From the NCBI RefSeq assembly GCF_900312995.1, contig NZ_ONZI01000003.1, positions 248,001-312,000 on the forward strand: a DNA stretch of 64,000 nucleotides, given 5' to 3'. Shown here in pieces: positions 9,391 to 19,325 of this stretch. The position numbers were made by a program, and so were the translations under genes. Source of the stretch: Kushneria phyllosphaerae. GTDB lineage: Bacteria; Pseudomonadota; Gammaproteobacteria; Pseudomonadales; Halomonadaceae. Each line of letters opens with the position of its first letter. The stretch's first letter is position 1. The notes beneath the pieces are model-generated. The model did not search any database, had not been told where the DNA came from, and saw nothing but the letters and a program-made list of their open reading frames with translations.

Positions 9391-11922
9391 TCAGAAAATG
9401 GCGTCGTAGCTGCCGGTACCCTGGGAGCCGCTTTCCGATTCAAGTTCAGGACGAATCGAGCGTGGCTGATAAGGCGGCAGGTTGTCCTTCTGGAAGATCT
9501 CGGTGATGCCACCGCTGTCCTCATCGTGAAGGCGTCTGCCGGTATCCGGGTCAATGCGTACCGTGACGATATCGTCAGGCGCACTCGGTGCTGCTTCCGG
9601 CGTGCCCTTGAGCACGGTGCCCATGTAGTCCTTCCAGATGGGCAGCGCGGCCTGAGCACCGTATTCGGCGATGGTCTCGTTGGTGTCCTTGCCGACCCAG
9701 ACGCTGGTGGCCACGTTGTTGTTGAACCCCGAGAACCACGCATCACGCTGATCGTTGGTGGTCCCGGTCTTGCCGGCAATGTCCCCTCGATTGAGCGACA
9801 GGGCAGCGCGTCCGGTGCCGCGTTCGATCACATCGCGCATCATGGTGCGCAGCATATAGATCGAGTCGGGCGAGGCCACACGCTCGGCAATCGGGTAGGT
9901 GCGATCATCGATGGTGACCGTCGAATCCATCGGGTCACACTCGCGACAGGCCGCTGGCGGATTGGTCTCTTCCATCAGATTGGGGCCGTCCTCGCCCTGG
10001 GTCACGCTTTCGATGAACCATGGCTTGATGCGGAAACCACCATTGGCAATTTCAGCGTAGCCGCGGGCAACCTCCAGCGGCGTTAGCTCGGCCGTACCCA
10101 GCGCCAGCGACAGACCGTGTGGCAGGCGCTTGCGCTCAAAGCCCATGTTGACCAGAAAGTCGATGGTCTTGTCCAGACCCACCGATTGAAGGGTGCGGAT
10201 GGTGACCAGATTGAGCGAGCGGTAAAGCCCCACACGCAGCCGGGTCGGGCCGCCAAAGCTGCGCTCGGAGTTCTCCGGACGCCAGGCGTCCTGATTGCCG
10301 ATGCCGGCCTGCACGATCGGCGCATCATTGACGATGGTGGCCGGCGTCATGCCGTTTTCAAGCGCGGCCAGATAGATGAACGGCTTGAAATTGGATCCGG
10401 GCTGGCGGCGCGCCTGTGTGACCCGGTTGAACTTGCTGTTGGCGAAGCTGAATCCCCCCTGCAGTGCCCTCAGAGCGCCGGTCTGCGGATCCAGCGATAC
10501 CAGCGCGCCTTCGGCCTGCGGCATCTGCGCCAGTCGCCAGCCGTCACCGCGGCTGCGCTCCATGATGCGCACCAGATCCCCGCGTTTGGCGATCTGACCG
10601 GCGCTGCTCGGCGCTGCCGCCCGGCCGCGCGGGCTCAGGTAGCGTGCGGCCCATTCAAGCCCCGGCCACTCAATCGTCACGACCTCGTCATTGTCGTTGA
10701 GCACGCGCATGGTGCGGCCATTGGTATCGATCACGATGGCCGGCTGCAGCGGCCCCAGCCGCGGTGTGGCGTCCAGTACGCGCTGCCAGTTGCTGACATC
10801 TCCGTCGATGCCGGGCACGGACGCCTTGCTGCGTGCGGCGGCCTCGCGGGCGGTACTTTCGACTTCCGGAGACTCGGAAAGCTCTTCTTCAAGACCAGCG
10901 CGATCGGTGCGGTCCTGGGCCTCCGACAGACTGGCCGGAATGTCGCTCTCTTCTGCACCACGCCAGCCATGGCGGGTGTCGTAGTCCACCAGTCCGTGGA
11001 TCAGCGCATTGCGGGCGGCTTCCTGCATCTTGCTGTCAAGGGTCGTGACGATGCGGTAATTGCCGGTATAGGCCTCGTCGCCAAAGCGCTCGAGCGCGTA
11101 CTGACGCGCCATTTCGGCCACCCAGGGGGCCTGGACGTCAGGTTGGGAGTGGTGGCGCTTGGTTTCTATCGGTGACTGAACAGCGTCCTGATAGGCGTTC
11201 TGGTCGATCATGCCCAGCTGGTGCATGCGCAGCAGGACCCAGTTGCGTCGAATCAGGGAACGCTGAGGATTGCTGATCGGGTTCAAACTCGACGGGGCCT
11301 TGGGTAGACCGGCGATGGTGGCCAGCTCCGGCAGGCTCAGCTCATCAAGCGGCTTGTCAAAATAGGCCTCGGCGGCGGCGCCTACGCCATAGGCGCCCTG
11401 GCCCAGATAGATCTTGTTGACGTAGAGCTCAAGGATCTGCTGTTTGGACAGAATCTGTTCCATCTGCAGCGACAGCAGGATCTCGCGAATCTTGCGGGTG
11501 AAGGTCTGATCCAGGGTGAGCAGATAGTTACGCGCGACCTGCATGGTGATGGTGCTGCCGCCGGAGCGAATGCGACCGCTGGTCCCCAACTCCAGTGCTG
11601 CACGCATCAGGCCGCGCGGGTCCACCCCCGGGTGCTGATAGAAACCGGCGTCTTCGGCGGCCAGCAGGGCATTGATGAAGTCCTGCGGAATCTCGTCACC
11701 CTTGACCAGCTGGCGGCGCTGGGCACCGAACTCACCAATGAGCTTGTCATCGCGGGTATAGACCCGCAGCGGCATTTCGAGCTGGTAGTCCTGTAACTGG
11801 TGAACGTCGGGCAGGCTGGGAGCGAAGTAGAGCGCAGCGCCAGCTACAGAAAGTGCGATGCCGGCCGTTATGGCCAGCAGCAGGAAAAAGATGTGGAAAA
11901 CCAGGCGCTTGATGAACGTCAT
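9391..11922 (-). CDS. mrcA: Penicillin-binding protein 1A (bifunctional peptidoglycan synthase)
   Basis: This 843-aa class A PBP polymerises lipid II and cross-links peptides in the periplasm. It has an N-terminal membrane anchor (about 7-34), a GT51 transglycosylase domain with catalytic Glu90 in AAEDAGFYQHPG and the motif RGGSTITMQ-type segment near 121-128, an OB-like insertion, and the transpeptidase domain. The active-site Ser510 lies in GSNFKPF, the SxN motif is S569-L-N, and the KTGT motif starts at Lys718. A strongly acidic, Ala/Ser-rich stretch (about 318-366) lies between the domains and is probably a loop suited to high salt. It is divergent from pilM, the ponA-pilM arrangement also seen in Pseudomonas. 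An outer-membrane lipoprotein activator of the LpoA/LpoP type is not encoded in this window. Confidence 0.95.
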   Translation of the reverse strand: MTFIKRLVFHIFFLLLAITAGIALSVAGAALYFAPSLPDVHQLQDYQLEMPLRVYTRDDKLIGEFGAQRRQLVKGDEIPQDFINALLAAEDAGFYQHPGVDPRGLMRAALELGTSGRIRSGGSTITMQVARNYLLTLDQTFTRKIREILLSLQMEQILSKQQILELYVNKIYLGQGAYGVGAAAEAYFDKPLDELSLPELATIAGLPKAPSSLNPISNPQRSLIRRNWVLLRMHQLGMIDQNAYQDAVQSPIETKRHHSQPDVQAPWVAEMARQYALERFGDEAYTGNYRIVTTLDSKMQEAARNALIHGLVDYDTRHGWRGAEESDIPASLSEAQDRTDRAGLEEELSESPEVESTAREAAARSKASVPGIDGDVSNWQRVLDATPRLGPLQPAIVIDTNGRTMRVLNDNDEVVTIEWPGLEWAARYLSPRGRAAAPSSAGQIAKRGDLVRIMERSRGDGWRLAQMPQAEGALVSLDPQTGALRALQGGFSFANSKFNRVTQARRQPGSNFKPFIYLAALENGMTPATIVNDAPIVQAGIGNQDAWRPENSERSFGGPTRLRVGLYRSLNLVTIRTLQSVGLDKTIDFLVNMGFERKRLPHGLSLALGTAELTPLEVARGYAEIANGGFRIKPWFIESVTQGEDGPNLMEETNPPAACRECDPMDSTVTIDDRTYPIAERVASPDSIYMLRTMMRDVIERGTGRAALSLNRGDIAGKTGTTNDQRDAWFSGFNNNVATSVWVGKDTNETIAEYGAQAALPIWKDYMGTVLKGTPEAAPSAPDDIVTVRIDPDTGRRLHDEDSGGITEIFQKDNLPPYQPRSIRPELESESGSQGTGSYDAIF

Positions 11923-12203
11923 GTAACACGTGTTCCGTCAATGAGGCGGGCTTGGGTGCGCAGGGGATCGGTGACCGTCTGGCGTCGTCGTCGAAGACCG
12001 CGCGGGAATATGGCACTAGCAAGCCGGGCATTATAAGTAGCCGGTGCCAGGGCGACCAGCGTTAATGGGTAGTCGAGCACAGAGTACGTGCTTTTAAAAC
12101 CGTTTAAAGCGCGAGTAAACCCCGTTATTTGCGCCATCGGTGCGGACCGGGCCACGTTATAAATAACATCGACAAGGGATAGGCCACTGGCCGGAGAACT
12201 CAA
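11923..12203. promoter_or_regulatory. Divergent promoter region between PBP1A and pilM
   Basis: This 281-bp region separates the two divergent starts. An AT-rich TATAAA at 12158-12163 is the best -10 candidate for the pil operon, though no good -35 lies 17 bases upstream. The pilM GTG at 12204 is preceded by GGAG (12193-12196), seven bases away. No small gene is seen. Confidence 0.4.
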
Positions 12204-13259
12204 GTGCTGGGTTTTGGACGTGCGACACAGGGTTTGATCGGCGTGGATATTACCTCTGCCACCGTCAAGCTGCTCGAGCTTGAGCGTCACAGTGATCATT
12301 GGCGGGTGGCCTCCTGGGCCGTACGCCCGCTGGTGGATCGCGCCGTGGTCGAGCGACGCATTCGTGATGTCGATCAGGTGGTCATGGCGCTGTCTCGTGC
12401 CATTGACCATGCCGGCCCACGTGCGCGTCGTGCTGTGGTGGCCGTGCCCACCGGCGCCGTGATTACCAAGGTGCTGAGCATGCCGGTATCGTTTGATGAC
12501 AATGACATCGCCCAGCGTATTGCCATGGAATCGGACAAGCACATTCCGTTTCCGTTCAATGAAGTGACCCTCGATTTTCAGCGTCTGGGTGTCAACGCCC
12601 GCTACGACGATCAGCAGGACATTCTGTTGGTGGCCTGTCGGCGTCAGGACATGCAGCAGCTCACCGATGTTCTCGAACAGGTCGGCCTTGAGCCGGCGGT
12701 GGTGGATGTCGAAATGTTCGCCATGGAGCGTGCGACCCGCTATCTGCTGTCCCGGATCTCCCATCACCCCGACCGGGGCAGTGCCCTGATCGACATCGGT
12801 GCCAGCATGACCGCCTTTCACATCGTGCATCGCGGTCGTATCGTCCATACCCGTGACAACGTCATGGGCGGACGTCAGCTGACCGACGAGATTCGCCAGC
12901 ACTATAGTCTGACCTTTGACGATGCCGGACGTGCCAAGAAAACCGGCGACCTGCCGGACTATCGCCAGCGCATTCTCCATCCCTTTCGAGAGTCGCTGGT
13001 CCAGCAGATCATGCGCTCGCTCAAGCTTTACTACACCACGGCCGGTGCCTGCGATATCGAACGTCTGATTCTGGCCGGCGGCTCCAGTGTCATCGAGGGG
13101 CTGGCCGAGCGCCTGGCCGAGGAAAGCCGACTGGAGGTCGTGCCGGCCAATCCGTTTGCCACCATGCGTATTGGCAGCGGCATCGACAATGCCAGTCTCG
13201 CTCTCGATGCCCCGGCCATGATGACCGCCTGCGGGCTGGCCATGAGGTCGCTGTCATGA
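12204..13259 (+). CDS. pilM: Type IV pilus inner-membrane platform protein PilM
   Basis: PilM is the cytoplasmic, actin/FtsA-like ATP-binding protein of the type IV pilus alignment complex, where it binds the N-terminus of PilN. The 351-aa protein shows the FtsA-fold phosphate loops: IGVDITSATVKLLEL near the start, DIGASMTAFHIV (about 193) and LAGGSSVIEGL (about 290). It starts with GTG at 12204, preceded by a GGAG ribosome binding site. It is the first gene of pilMNOPQ, and its stop overlaps the pilN start by four bases (ATGA), indicating translational coupling. The order and spacing match Pseudomonas pilMNOPQ downstream of ponA. The whole operon supports pilus assembly for twitching, adhesion or DNA uptake. 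Confidence 0.94.
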   Translation: MLGFGRATQGLIGVDITSATVKLLELERHSDHWRVASWAVRPLVDRAVVERRIRDVDQVVMALSRAIDHAGPRARRAVVAVPTGAVITKVLSMPVSFDDNDIAQRIAMESDKHIPFPFNEVTLDFQRLGVNARYDDQQDILLVACRRQDMQQLTDVLEQVGLEPAVVDVEMFAMERATRYLLSRISHHPDRGSALIDIGASMTAFHIVHRGRIVHTRDNVMGGRQLTDEIRQHYSLTFDDAGRAKKTGDLPDYRQRILHPFRESLVQQIMRSLKLYYTTAGACDIERLILAGGSSVIEGLAERLAEESRLEVVPANPFATMRIGSGIDNASLALDAPAMMTACGLAMRSLS

Positions 13260-13867
13260 GCACGGTGATCGAAACACCGGGCGATGCCCCGATTGACATC
13301 AATCTGCTGCCGTGGCGGGAGCAGGCGCGCGAGCGGCGCACTCGACGCTTTCACCTGTGGCTGTTGCTTGCCGTACTTGTCGGGCTGGGTATCGGATTTT
13401 TGTGCCAGTACTACCAGCAGTACCAGTTGGGGCGCGTCAATGCCGACATCGCTTATATCCAGCAGCGTACCGACAGCCTTGAACATGACATCACCCAGGG
13501 GCATGCCCTGGAAGATCGGCGCCGTCAGATGCAGGAACGCATCGAGCTGATCCGGCAGCTGCAGTTCTCGCGCTCTCAGACCGTAGCGCTTTTTCAGGCG
13601 CTGACCGATACCCTGGTCGACGGAGCAGTCTATGACCGGGTGGCGCGCCATGACGGCCAGCTCGAAATCAGCGGGCTGGCGACCACCAATCGTCAGGTTT
13701 CCGATCAGATGCGCGCGCTCTCAAGCGCGTCGGTATTGGGGGAACCCCTGCTGCTGGACGTGCGTGCTGAAAACGAGCGTTCAAATCGTCGGCGCTTCAA
13801 TCTGCAGGTGCCGGAGCACCCTCTGCATGAAAGCGCGTCGGCGGCGACAGCGGAGGTCTCACCATGA
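13256..13867 (+). CDS. pilN: Type IV pilus assembly protein PilN
   Basis: This 203-aa protein has a short cytoplasmic N-terminus containing INLLPWREQ, the conserved PilN motif that docks into PilM. One membrane segment follows (about 38-56, LWLLLAVLVGLGIGFLCQYY), then a coiled-coil and a small periplasmic ferredoxin-like domain that pairs with PilO. It overlaps pilM and pilO by four bases each. The C-terminus is Ala/Ser-rich. Length and topology are those of the family, and nothing unusual is seen. Confidence 0.93.
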   Translation: MSTVIETPGDAPIDINLLPWREQARERRTRRFHLWLLLAVLVGLGIGFLCQYYQQYQLGRVNADIAYIQQRTDSLEHDITQGHALEDRRRQMQERIELIRQLQFSRSQTVALFQALTDTLVDGAVYDRVARHDGQLEISGLATTNRQVSDQMRALSSASVLGEPLLLDVRAENERSNRRRFNLQVPEHPLHESASAATAEVSP

Positions 13868-14520
13868 CCCGCATCGACTGGCGTCTTGAATGGCAGCGGC
13901 TGCGTCAGGTTCGGCTGACCGAACTGAGCCTTGAAGAAGGGGGCAGCTGGCCCTGGCTTTTGCGGGTACTTTTTTGCGCGCTGGTGACCCTGGTAGTGGC
14001 ATTCGGGGCGCAGTGGTATCTGGCCGCCCCTGTCGCCCGTGAGGTCAGTGATGCCCGTGCGCAGGTCGAGACGATGAAATCGCAATACGCCACGCGTGCC
14101 TTTCAGGCGGCCAATCTTCCGCTGCTGGAAAGGCGCATGCAGGAACTGGATGCGCGCATGGGGGCGTTGTTGAGCATGCTGCCCACGGACAGCGAAGTGC
14201 CGGCGCTGCTCGATGAGATCAGCGACGCTGCCCGTCAGCAGCAGCTCGACATCGACTTCATCCGGCTGGCCTCGACCGAGGCGCATCCTTTCTATATTAC
14301 CCAGCCGCTGGATATTCAGGTGCGTGGCGATTACCACCACCTGGCGGCCTTTATTTCACGGGTGGCAGAACTGCCACGCATCGTGACGCTGCATGACTTT
14401 ACCCTGACGCCTACGGACAGCGCGGCCAACGATGCGCTGGTGCTGTCGCTGCAGGCCGAGACCTACCGCTATGAGCCCGAACAGGCAGTCACCGGTTCAG
14501 GCGCGATGGTGACGCCATGA
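13864..14520 (+). CDS. pilO: Type IV pilus assembly protein PilO
   Basis: PilO forms the inner-membrane periplasmic heterodimer with PilN and links to PilP. The 218-aa protein has a cytoplasmic N-terminus, one membrane segment (about 37-58, LLRVLFCALVTLVVAFGAQWYL), a coiled-coil (about 60-105) and the PilO core with FIRLASTEAHPFY and DIQVRGDYHHLAAFISRVA. The last block (GxYHxLAxFxxxVAxLPRIVTL) is highly characteristic of PilO. It overlaps both neighbours by four bases, so it is translated in step with pilN and pilP. Confidence 0.93.
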   Translation: MTRIDWRLEWQRLRQVRLTELSLEEGGSWPWLLRVLFCALVTLVVAFGAQWYLAAPVAREVSDARAQVETMKSQYATRAFQAANLPLLERRMQELDARMGALLSMLPTDSEVPALLDEISDAARQQQLDIDFIRLASTEAHPFYITQPLDIQVRGDYHHLAAFISRVAELPRIVTLHDFTLTPTDSAANDALVLSLQAETYRYEPEQAVTGSGAMVTP

Positions 14521-15047
14521 GAGCTTATCCGCTGATCATGCTAGCACTGTGTCTGGGACTCTGGGGCTGTGAACGCGACAGCAGTGCACAGCTGGATGCC
14601 GAGCTCGAGACGCTGCGTCATCGCCCGGTCGGTCATCTGGAGGCGCTCCCTGAGCAGCCGGTATATCAACCCCTGCATTATGACGCCCATGCCCGGCGCA
14701 GCCCCTTCGCCGCTGCACCGGGCATGGTAGTGACTGCTCCCGTGGAGGCGCCGCCCTCGGGGAGCGTCAGACCGGACGCCGGGCGAGCGCGCGAGCCGCT
14801 GGAAAGCTATGCGCTCGCGACGCTACGGCTGGTAGGCACCCTGAGTGTGGGCGGGCGCACGATTGCCTTGATACGCACACCCGATGGCCGGGTCGTACGC
14901 CTTCAGCCGCGACAGCACATCGGTGAAAACAGTGGACGGGTCACCCGCATCGGCAGTGACCATATCGAGATTACGGAGCTGGCGCCGGATGGCCGCGGCG
15001 GTTTCAGCGAAGTCAGCCGCACGCTGACGCTGGGAGCAACCTCATGA
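14517..15047 (+). CDS. pilP: Type IV pilus lipoprotein PilP
   Basis: PilP is an inner-membrane lipoprotein that connects PilNO to the secretin PilQ. The 176-aa protein has a lipoprotein signal with Cys18 in LCLGLWGC. A flexible Pro-rich region follows, with the conserved YDAHARRSPF, and then a beta-rich C-terminal domain (about 95-170: YALATLRLVGTLSVGG, IRTPDGRVVRLQPRQHIGEN). The order of segments is that of the family. It overlaps pilO and pilQ by four bases. Lipidation follows from the lipobox and was not tested. Confidence 0.92.
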   Translation: MRAYPLIMLALCLGLWGCERDSSAQLDAELETLRHRPVGHLEALPEQPVYQPLHYDAHARRSPFAAAPGMVVTAPVEAPPSGSVRPDAGRAREPLESYALATLRLVGTLSVGGRTIALIRTPDGRVVRLQPRQHIGENSGRVTRIGSDHIEITELAPDGRGGFSEVSRTLTLGATS

Positions 15048-17215
15048 CACCCAAGAGTCACCTGCATTATCGCCGTCGGCCGCCGGTTGGCCGGTACCTT
15101 CTGACAAGAGTGATGGGGCACCTCCGGCTCGGGCGTCATGTCGTTACGCTCTTGACAGGGCTATTACTGCTTCTGACAGGCGCGATGGCGAGTGCTGCCT
15201 CATTGACCGATATCTCGCTGCGAACGGCAGGGTCGGGGCAAGAGGTCGTTCGACTGACCTTTGATGGTGCCGTTAACGTGCCGCAATCTACCATGCTGAG
15301 CGCGCCGCAGCGGCTGGTGCTGGATTTCGACGGCGCCGGTAGTCGACTGGCGTCATCGCGCGTGCCGTTGGCCGGTGCCAGCGTCGAACAAGCCGAAGCG
15401 CGTGTGTCGGGCGATCGACTGCGCGTTATCCTGGGCATGGCCCGTCCGGTGGGTTGGCAGCTGTCTGCAGTAGGTAATGTGCTGGAGGTCAGACTCGGTG
15501 CGCGTGCGCCAGGCAGCGGGGCAGGCCAGAGCGGTGATCTTTTGCAGCGTATTGCCGCCGTTCAGGCGGGCGGTACGGCCACCCGGGCCTATGATGACAG
15601 TGGGGCCTCGGCGGTCAGCGATGCCCGCGCCCGAATTGACAATATTGATTATCGCGCCGCCGGACAGGGTGCCGGGGAGCTGGTCGTGTCCCTGGACCGG
15701 CAGGGCATCTCGCCACAGCTGGATGTGCAGGGCGGGCAGGCGCGGGTACGTCTGAGCGGCGTGCGGCTGACGCCGCAGTGGCAGCGCATCATGGATGTCA
15801 GTGATTTTGCAACGCCGGTGTCGCGTGTGATGCCTTCTCAATCGGGCGAGGATGTCGTGCTCACGCTTGCCATGCAGCCCGGGGCGGTCGCAATGGCGAC
15901 TCAGCGCGGTCGCGAGGCGGTGATTCGGGTATCACCCGCGGACTCGGCGGCCGCTGGTCGCCAGCAGTCGCAGTTTCCCTTTGACGGCAAGCGCATCTCG
16001 CTGAATTTCGAGGACATTGATGTGCGCACGGTGCTGTCGATTCTGGCCGATGAGGTCGGCCTCAATCTGGTGGTCAGCGACAGCGTCAGCGGCAACGTGA
16101 CGATCAATTTGCGTCAGGTGCCCTGGGATCAGGCGCTGGATCTGATTCTTCAGACCCGTGGACTGGCCAGTCGACGCAGTGGCGACGTGCTTTTGGTGGC
16201 GCCCGGGGAAGAGCTGGCCGGCATGGCGCAGCGTGTTTCCCAGGCTGATCAGAGTCTTTCTGCCAATGAGGCGTTGACCACCGACTATCTGCAGATGCGC
16301 TATGCCAAGGCGCTCAACATGGCCGCGCTTTTGCGCGGGGAGCAGGGGCTGGGGCTGTTGTCCGAACGCGGACACGTGTCGGTGGATGAGCGTACCAACA
16401 CGCTTTTGGTGCAGGACACCCGCGAGCGCATCGAGGCCATCCGGCGCACCATCGATCATCTGGATGTGCCCGTGCGCCAGGTCCAGATCGAGGCGCGCAT
16501 CGTGATTGCCCGTGATCGGGTGGTCAATCAGTTGGGCGTACGCTGGGGCGTGTCGCGTCCGGGAACCCCTTCCAGTGGTATCAATCTGGCCGGGGCCTCC
16601 AGCGGTGTGGCGGCCAACGGTGGGCTGAGCGTGGATCTGGGTAACAGCGTGGCGCCCACCACCGGCTTCAGCTTTGGCTATCTTTCCGGTGATGTGCTGC
16701 TGGACCTGGAGCTCAACGCACTGGAGTCCGAGGGCAAGAGTCAGACCATCTCCCAGCCCAAGGTCATCACGGCCAATCAGCATCCGGCCCTGATCAAGCA
16801 GGGACAGGAGATCCCCTACCAGCAGGGCGGTGACAACACGCTGACCGGTACGACCGTCCAGTTCAAGGAGGCCGTGCTGTCCCTGGAAGTCACGCCCCAG
16901 ATTACGCCCGACAATCGCATCATCATGGATCTGATCGTCAACAATGACGACGTCTCGAGCAATCAGTACAACGGTGTGCCGGCCATTGATACCAATCAAA
17001 TTCAGACCCAGGTGCTGGTCAATGATGGTGAAACGGTCGTACTTGGCGGTATCCTCTCTACCGAGCAGGTCAACAATTTGTACAAGACCCCTTTTCTGGG
17101 TGATCTGCCGGGCCTTGGTCGACTGTTTCGCTATACCGAACAGTCCAATGAAAAGGTAGAATTGCTGGTGTTCATTACGCCAAGGATCCTTGAGGACACC
17201 CTGACGGTGCGCTAA
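15044..17215 (+). CDS. pilQ: Type IV pilus secretin PilQ
   Basis: PilQ forms the outer-membrane ring through which the pilus passes. The 723-aa protein has AMIN domains (from about 50 to 270), a secretin/TonB short N-terminal domain (about 310-360, [20 protein letters not shown]), an N1/NolW domain (about 410-480) and the secretin core ending near residue 715 in [11 protein letters not shown]. The start at 15044 has GGAG seven bases upstream and overlaps pilP by four bases. The signal peptide, however, looks as if it begins at the internal Met24 (15113, [16 protein letters not shown], with cleavage near MASAA), giving an unusually long basic n-region if the first ATG is used. Its stop overlaps the aroK ATG by one base. 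Confidence 0.94.
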   Translation: MTPKSHLHYRRRPPVGRYLLTRVMGHLRLGRHVVTLLTGLLLLLTGAMASAASLTDISLRTAGSGQEVVRLTFDGAVNVPQSTMLSAPQRLVLDFDGAGSRLASSRVPLAGASVEQAEARVSGDRLRVILGMARPVGWQLSAVGNVLEVRLGARAPGSGAGQSGDLLQRIAAVQAGGTATRAYDDSGASAVSDARARIDNIDYRAAGQGAGELVVSLDRQGISPQLDVQGGQARVRLSGVRLTPQWQRIMDVSDFATPVSRVMPSQSGEDVVLTLAMQPGAVAMATQRGREAVIRVSPADSAAAGRQQSQFPFDGKRISLNFEDIDVRTVLSILADEVGLNLVVSDSVSGNVTINLRQVPWDQALDLILQTRGLASRRSGDVLLVAPGEELAGMAQRVSQADQSLSANEALTTDYLQMRYAKALNMAALLRGEQGLGLLSERGHVSVDERTNTLLVQDTRERIEAIRRTIDHLDVPVRQVQIEARIVIARDRVVNQLGVRWGVSRPGTPSSGINLAGASSGVAANGGLSVDLGNSVAPTTGFSFGYLSGDVLLDLELNALESEGKSQTISQPKVITANQHPALIKQGQEIPYQQGGDNTLTGTTVQFKEAVLSLEVTPQITPDNRIIMDLIVNNDDVSSNQYNGVPAIDTNQIQTQVLVNDGETVVLGGILSTEQVNNLYKTPFLGDLPGLGRLFRYTEQSNEKVELLVFITPRILEDTLTVR

Positions 17216-17784
17216 TGCAGGCATTACCCAATCTGTTTCTGGTCGGTCCCATGGGGACCGGCAAAAGCACCATCGGCCGCACGCTTGCGGCCGAGCTGCA
17301 GCGTGACTTCTTCGATAGCGACCACGTGATCGAGCAGCGCTGTGGCTGTAATATCCCCTGGATATTTGATGTCGAGGGGGAGGCCGGCTTTCGCCTTCGT
17401 GAAGCCCAGGTCATCGATGAAATTACCCGCTACCAGGGGATCGTGCTGGCCACCGGCGGCGGCGCGGTCATGCATCCGACCAACCGGCGCCTGCTGCGTG
17501 AACGGGGCGTGGTCATCTATCTTTCCACCACCGTTGAGCAGCAGCTCAAGCGCACGTCGCGGGATCGCAATCGGCCGCTTTTACAGTGCGCCGACCCGGA
17601 ACAGCGCCTTCGTGAGCTGCTGGAAATGCGTGATCCGCTCTATCGTGACACCGCGACCCTGATTGTCAGCACCGACCGGCGCAGTCCACGCTCGGTAGTG
17701 GCCGAGATCCGACGACGCACTCGCCGGTATGCGGGCAGCGTCTCGCGCAGCTGTTGCTCCGATTTGTCGGGCTACTCGCTTTAG
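17215..17784 (+). CDS. aroK: Shikimate kinase
   Basis: AroK phosphorylates shikimate at the 3-OH in the chorismate pathway. The 189-aa protein has the P-loop [12 protein letters not shown] (about 11-22), shikimate-binding [11 protein letters not shown] (about 36) and [16 protein letters not shown], the GGG block. The ATG is in the overlap TAATG with pilQ, so translation is coupled to the pilus operon, the same arrangement as in Pseudomonas. The C-terminal 20 residues (Ser/Cys-rich) are poorly conserved and probably a tail. Confidence 0.95.
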   Translation: MQALPNLFLVGPMGTGKSTIGRTLAAELQRDFFDSDHVIEQRCGCNIPWIFDVEGEAGFRLREAQVIDEITRYQGIVLATGGGAVMHPTNRRLLRERGVVIYLSTTVEQQLKRTSRDRNRPLLQCADPEQRLRELLEMRDPLYRDTATLIVSTDRRSPRSVVAEIRRRTRRYAGSVSRSCCSDLSGYSL

Positions 17785-17889
17785 AGGCTGCCCGTTACTT
17801 GAGAGGCTGTCCGTCACCCTGGTGGCTTCCCATCAGCGGCGGTGCCGGATGCCGCCGTTTTCCCTTTACTGATCCAACGGATATCGCAG

Positions 17890-18972
17890 ATGCAGACCCT
17901 CACGGTGGAATTGCCGGATCGTCACTATCCCATTCATGTTGGGCCCGGTCTTCTGGATGATGCCTCGCTTTTAACGCCGCATCTGGGCGGCCGTCAGGTC
18001 ATGATCGTGACCAACGAGACGGTGGCACCGCTGTATCTCGAGCGTTTGAAGGCAACCCTGACCGGTTTTGAGGTACATGAGGTAATCCTGCCCGACGGCG
18101 AGGCGACCAAGAATCTCGAACACGTCGAGCGTATCTGGGATGGCCTGCTGGCGGCCGGTTTCAATCGCCGCGCCACCCTGATTGCACTGGGCGGCGGCGT
18201 GACCGGTGACATGACCGGCTTCGCGGCGGCCAGCTATCAGCGCGGCATTGCCTTTATCCAGATACCCACCACGCTGCTGGCACAGGTGGACTCTTCGGTG
18301 GGCGGCAAGACCGGCGTCAACCATCCGCGCGGCAAGAACATGATCGGCGCCTTTCATCAGCCTCGTGCGGTGATCGTCGATACCGATACGCTCAGGACAC
18401 TGCCAGCCCGCGAACTGACGGCCGGGCTTGCCGAGGTCATCAAGTACGGCCTGATCCGTGATGAGGCCTTCATGACCTGGCTTGAGGACAACATGGCCGG
18501 TCTGCGCGCGCTGGACGCATCGCTTCTGACCGAAGCGATTTTGAAAAGCTGCGCCGTCAAGGCCGAGATCGTGGTGGAAGACGAGACCGAGCAGGGCGTA
18601 CGAGCGCATCTCAATCTGGGGCATACCTTCGGCCATGCGATAGAGACGGCCATGGGCTACGGAAACTGGCTGCACGGCGAGGCGGTCGGGGCGGGCATGA
18701 TGATGGCCACGGCCCTGTCGCATCGCCTTGGCTGGCTGGATGAAGCCGCCGTCATGCGCGTTTCGGCCCTGCTCGATGCGGCCGGCCTGCCGCGCCATGC
18801 CCCGGCGCAGGTGAGTGCCGAGCGCTTCCTGGAGCTGATGCATCTGGACAAGAAGGTCATGGACGCGCGGCTACGGCTGGTGCTGTTAAAGGCGCTGGGT
18901 GAGGCGTGTATTACCGATGACGTCGATGAAGCACAGGTCCATGAGCTTCTGGAACACTGGGAGAGGCAGTAG
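17890..18972 (+). CDS. aroB: 3-Dehydroquinate synthase
   Basis: AroB converts DAHP to 3-dehydroquinate using NAD+ and a divalent metal. The 360-aa protein has the NAD-binding [19 protein letters not shown], the conserved [22 protein letters not shown], and metal ligands in the segments LAEVIKYG and [11 protein letters not shown] use [18 protein letters not shown] at 17890 as the start; the frame runs 16 codons further upstream but without family similarity. It follows aroK by about 105 bp and ends just before a strong terminator. The DamX-like ATPase gene that follows aroB in Pseudomonas is absent here and a transporter lies downstream instead. Confidence 0.96.
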   Translation: MQTLTVELPDRHYPIHVGPGLLDDASLLTPHLGGRQVMIVTNETVAPLYLERLKATLTGFEVHEVILPDGEATKNLEHVERIWDGLLAAGFNRRATLIALGGGVTGDMTGFAAASYQRGIAFIQIPTTLLAQVDSSVGGKTGVNHPRGKNMIGAFHQPRAVIVDTDTLRTLPARELTAGLAEVIKYGLIRDEAFMTWLEDNMAGLRALDASLLTEAILKSCAVKAEIVVEDETEQGVRAHLNLGHTFGHAIETAMGYGNWLHGEAVGAGMMMATALSHRLGWLDEAAVMRVSALLDAAGLPRHAPAQVSAERFLELMHLDKKVMDARLRLVLLKALGEACITDDVDEAQVHELLEHWERQ

Positions 18973-19013
18973 TTTTATTCATTTATTCTGATGTGACGTG
19001 ACGTCTCTGATGG

Positions 19014-19047
19014 ATGGCCGGTGCAACGACGCATCGGCCATTTTTTT
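19014..19047 (+). terminator. Rho-independent terminator after aroB
   Basis: An 11-bp stem (19014-19024 with 19031-19041, one G-T pair) closes on the loop AACGAC and is followed by six T. It ends the pil-aro transcription unit. Confidence 0.88.
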
Positions 19048-19078
19048 GACTCAACTTTAGTAGTATCACTACATCAAG

Positions 19079-19104
19079 TGAGGCTTTCATTTCTGAAAGG
19101 CTCA
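19079..19104 (+). promoter_or_regulatory. Inverted repeat upstream of the CitMHS transporter gene
   Basis: TGAG-G-CTTTCA and TGAAAG-G-CTCA flank a TTTC loop with a single G/G mismatch. It lies about 220 bp before the transporter start and follows a TTGACT hexamer at 19046-19051. It could be a regulator operator or an RNA hairpin. The rest of the 353-bp gap (18973-19325) holds the aroB terminator and no visible gene. Confidence 0.4.
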
Positions 19105-19325
19105 ATGGCCAAATGCTGCTTTAAATAATAATGATTCCTGTTGAGCGTCTGATTCCTGAGACCAAGGTCTTATTGTGAGATCAGGCCAGTACTAAAAATT
19201 CCTTTCCTTTCAATTATGTAAGTTTTGCCTTGCAGCGCCCAGGCCCTCTAGTCTCGCCCGATGGTCTTCCAGTCGGCCCTGTGCCGACAGGCCCCCTTCA
19301 TGACAACACACGCGGGAGAGGAAAG

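Noticed and set aside
15932..17224. 430-aa minus-strand open frame inside pilQ
   Set aside because: It is the complementary shadow of the secretin gene, with no ribosome binding site or recognisable domain.
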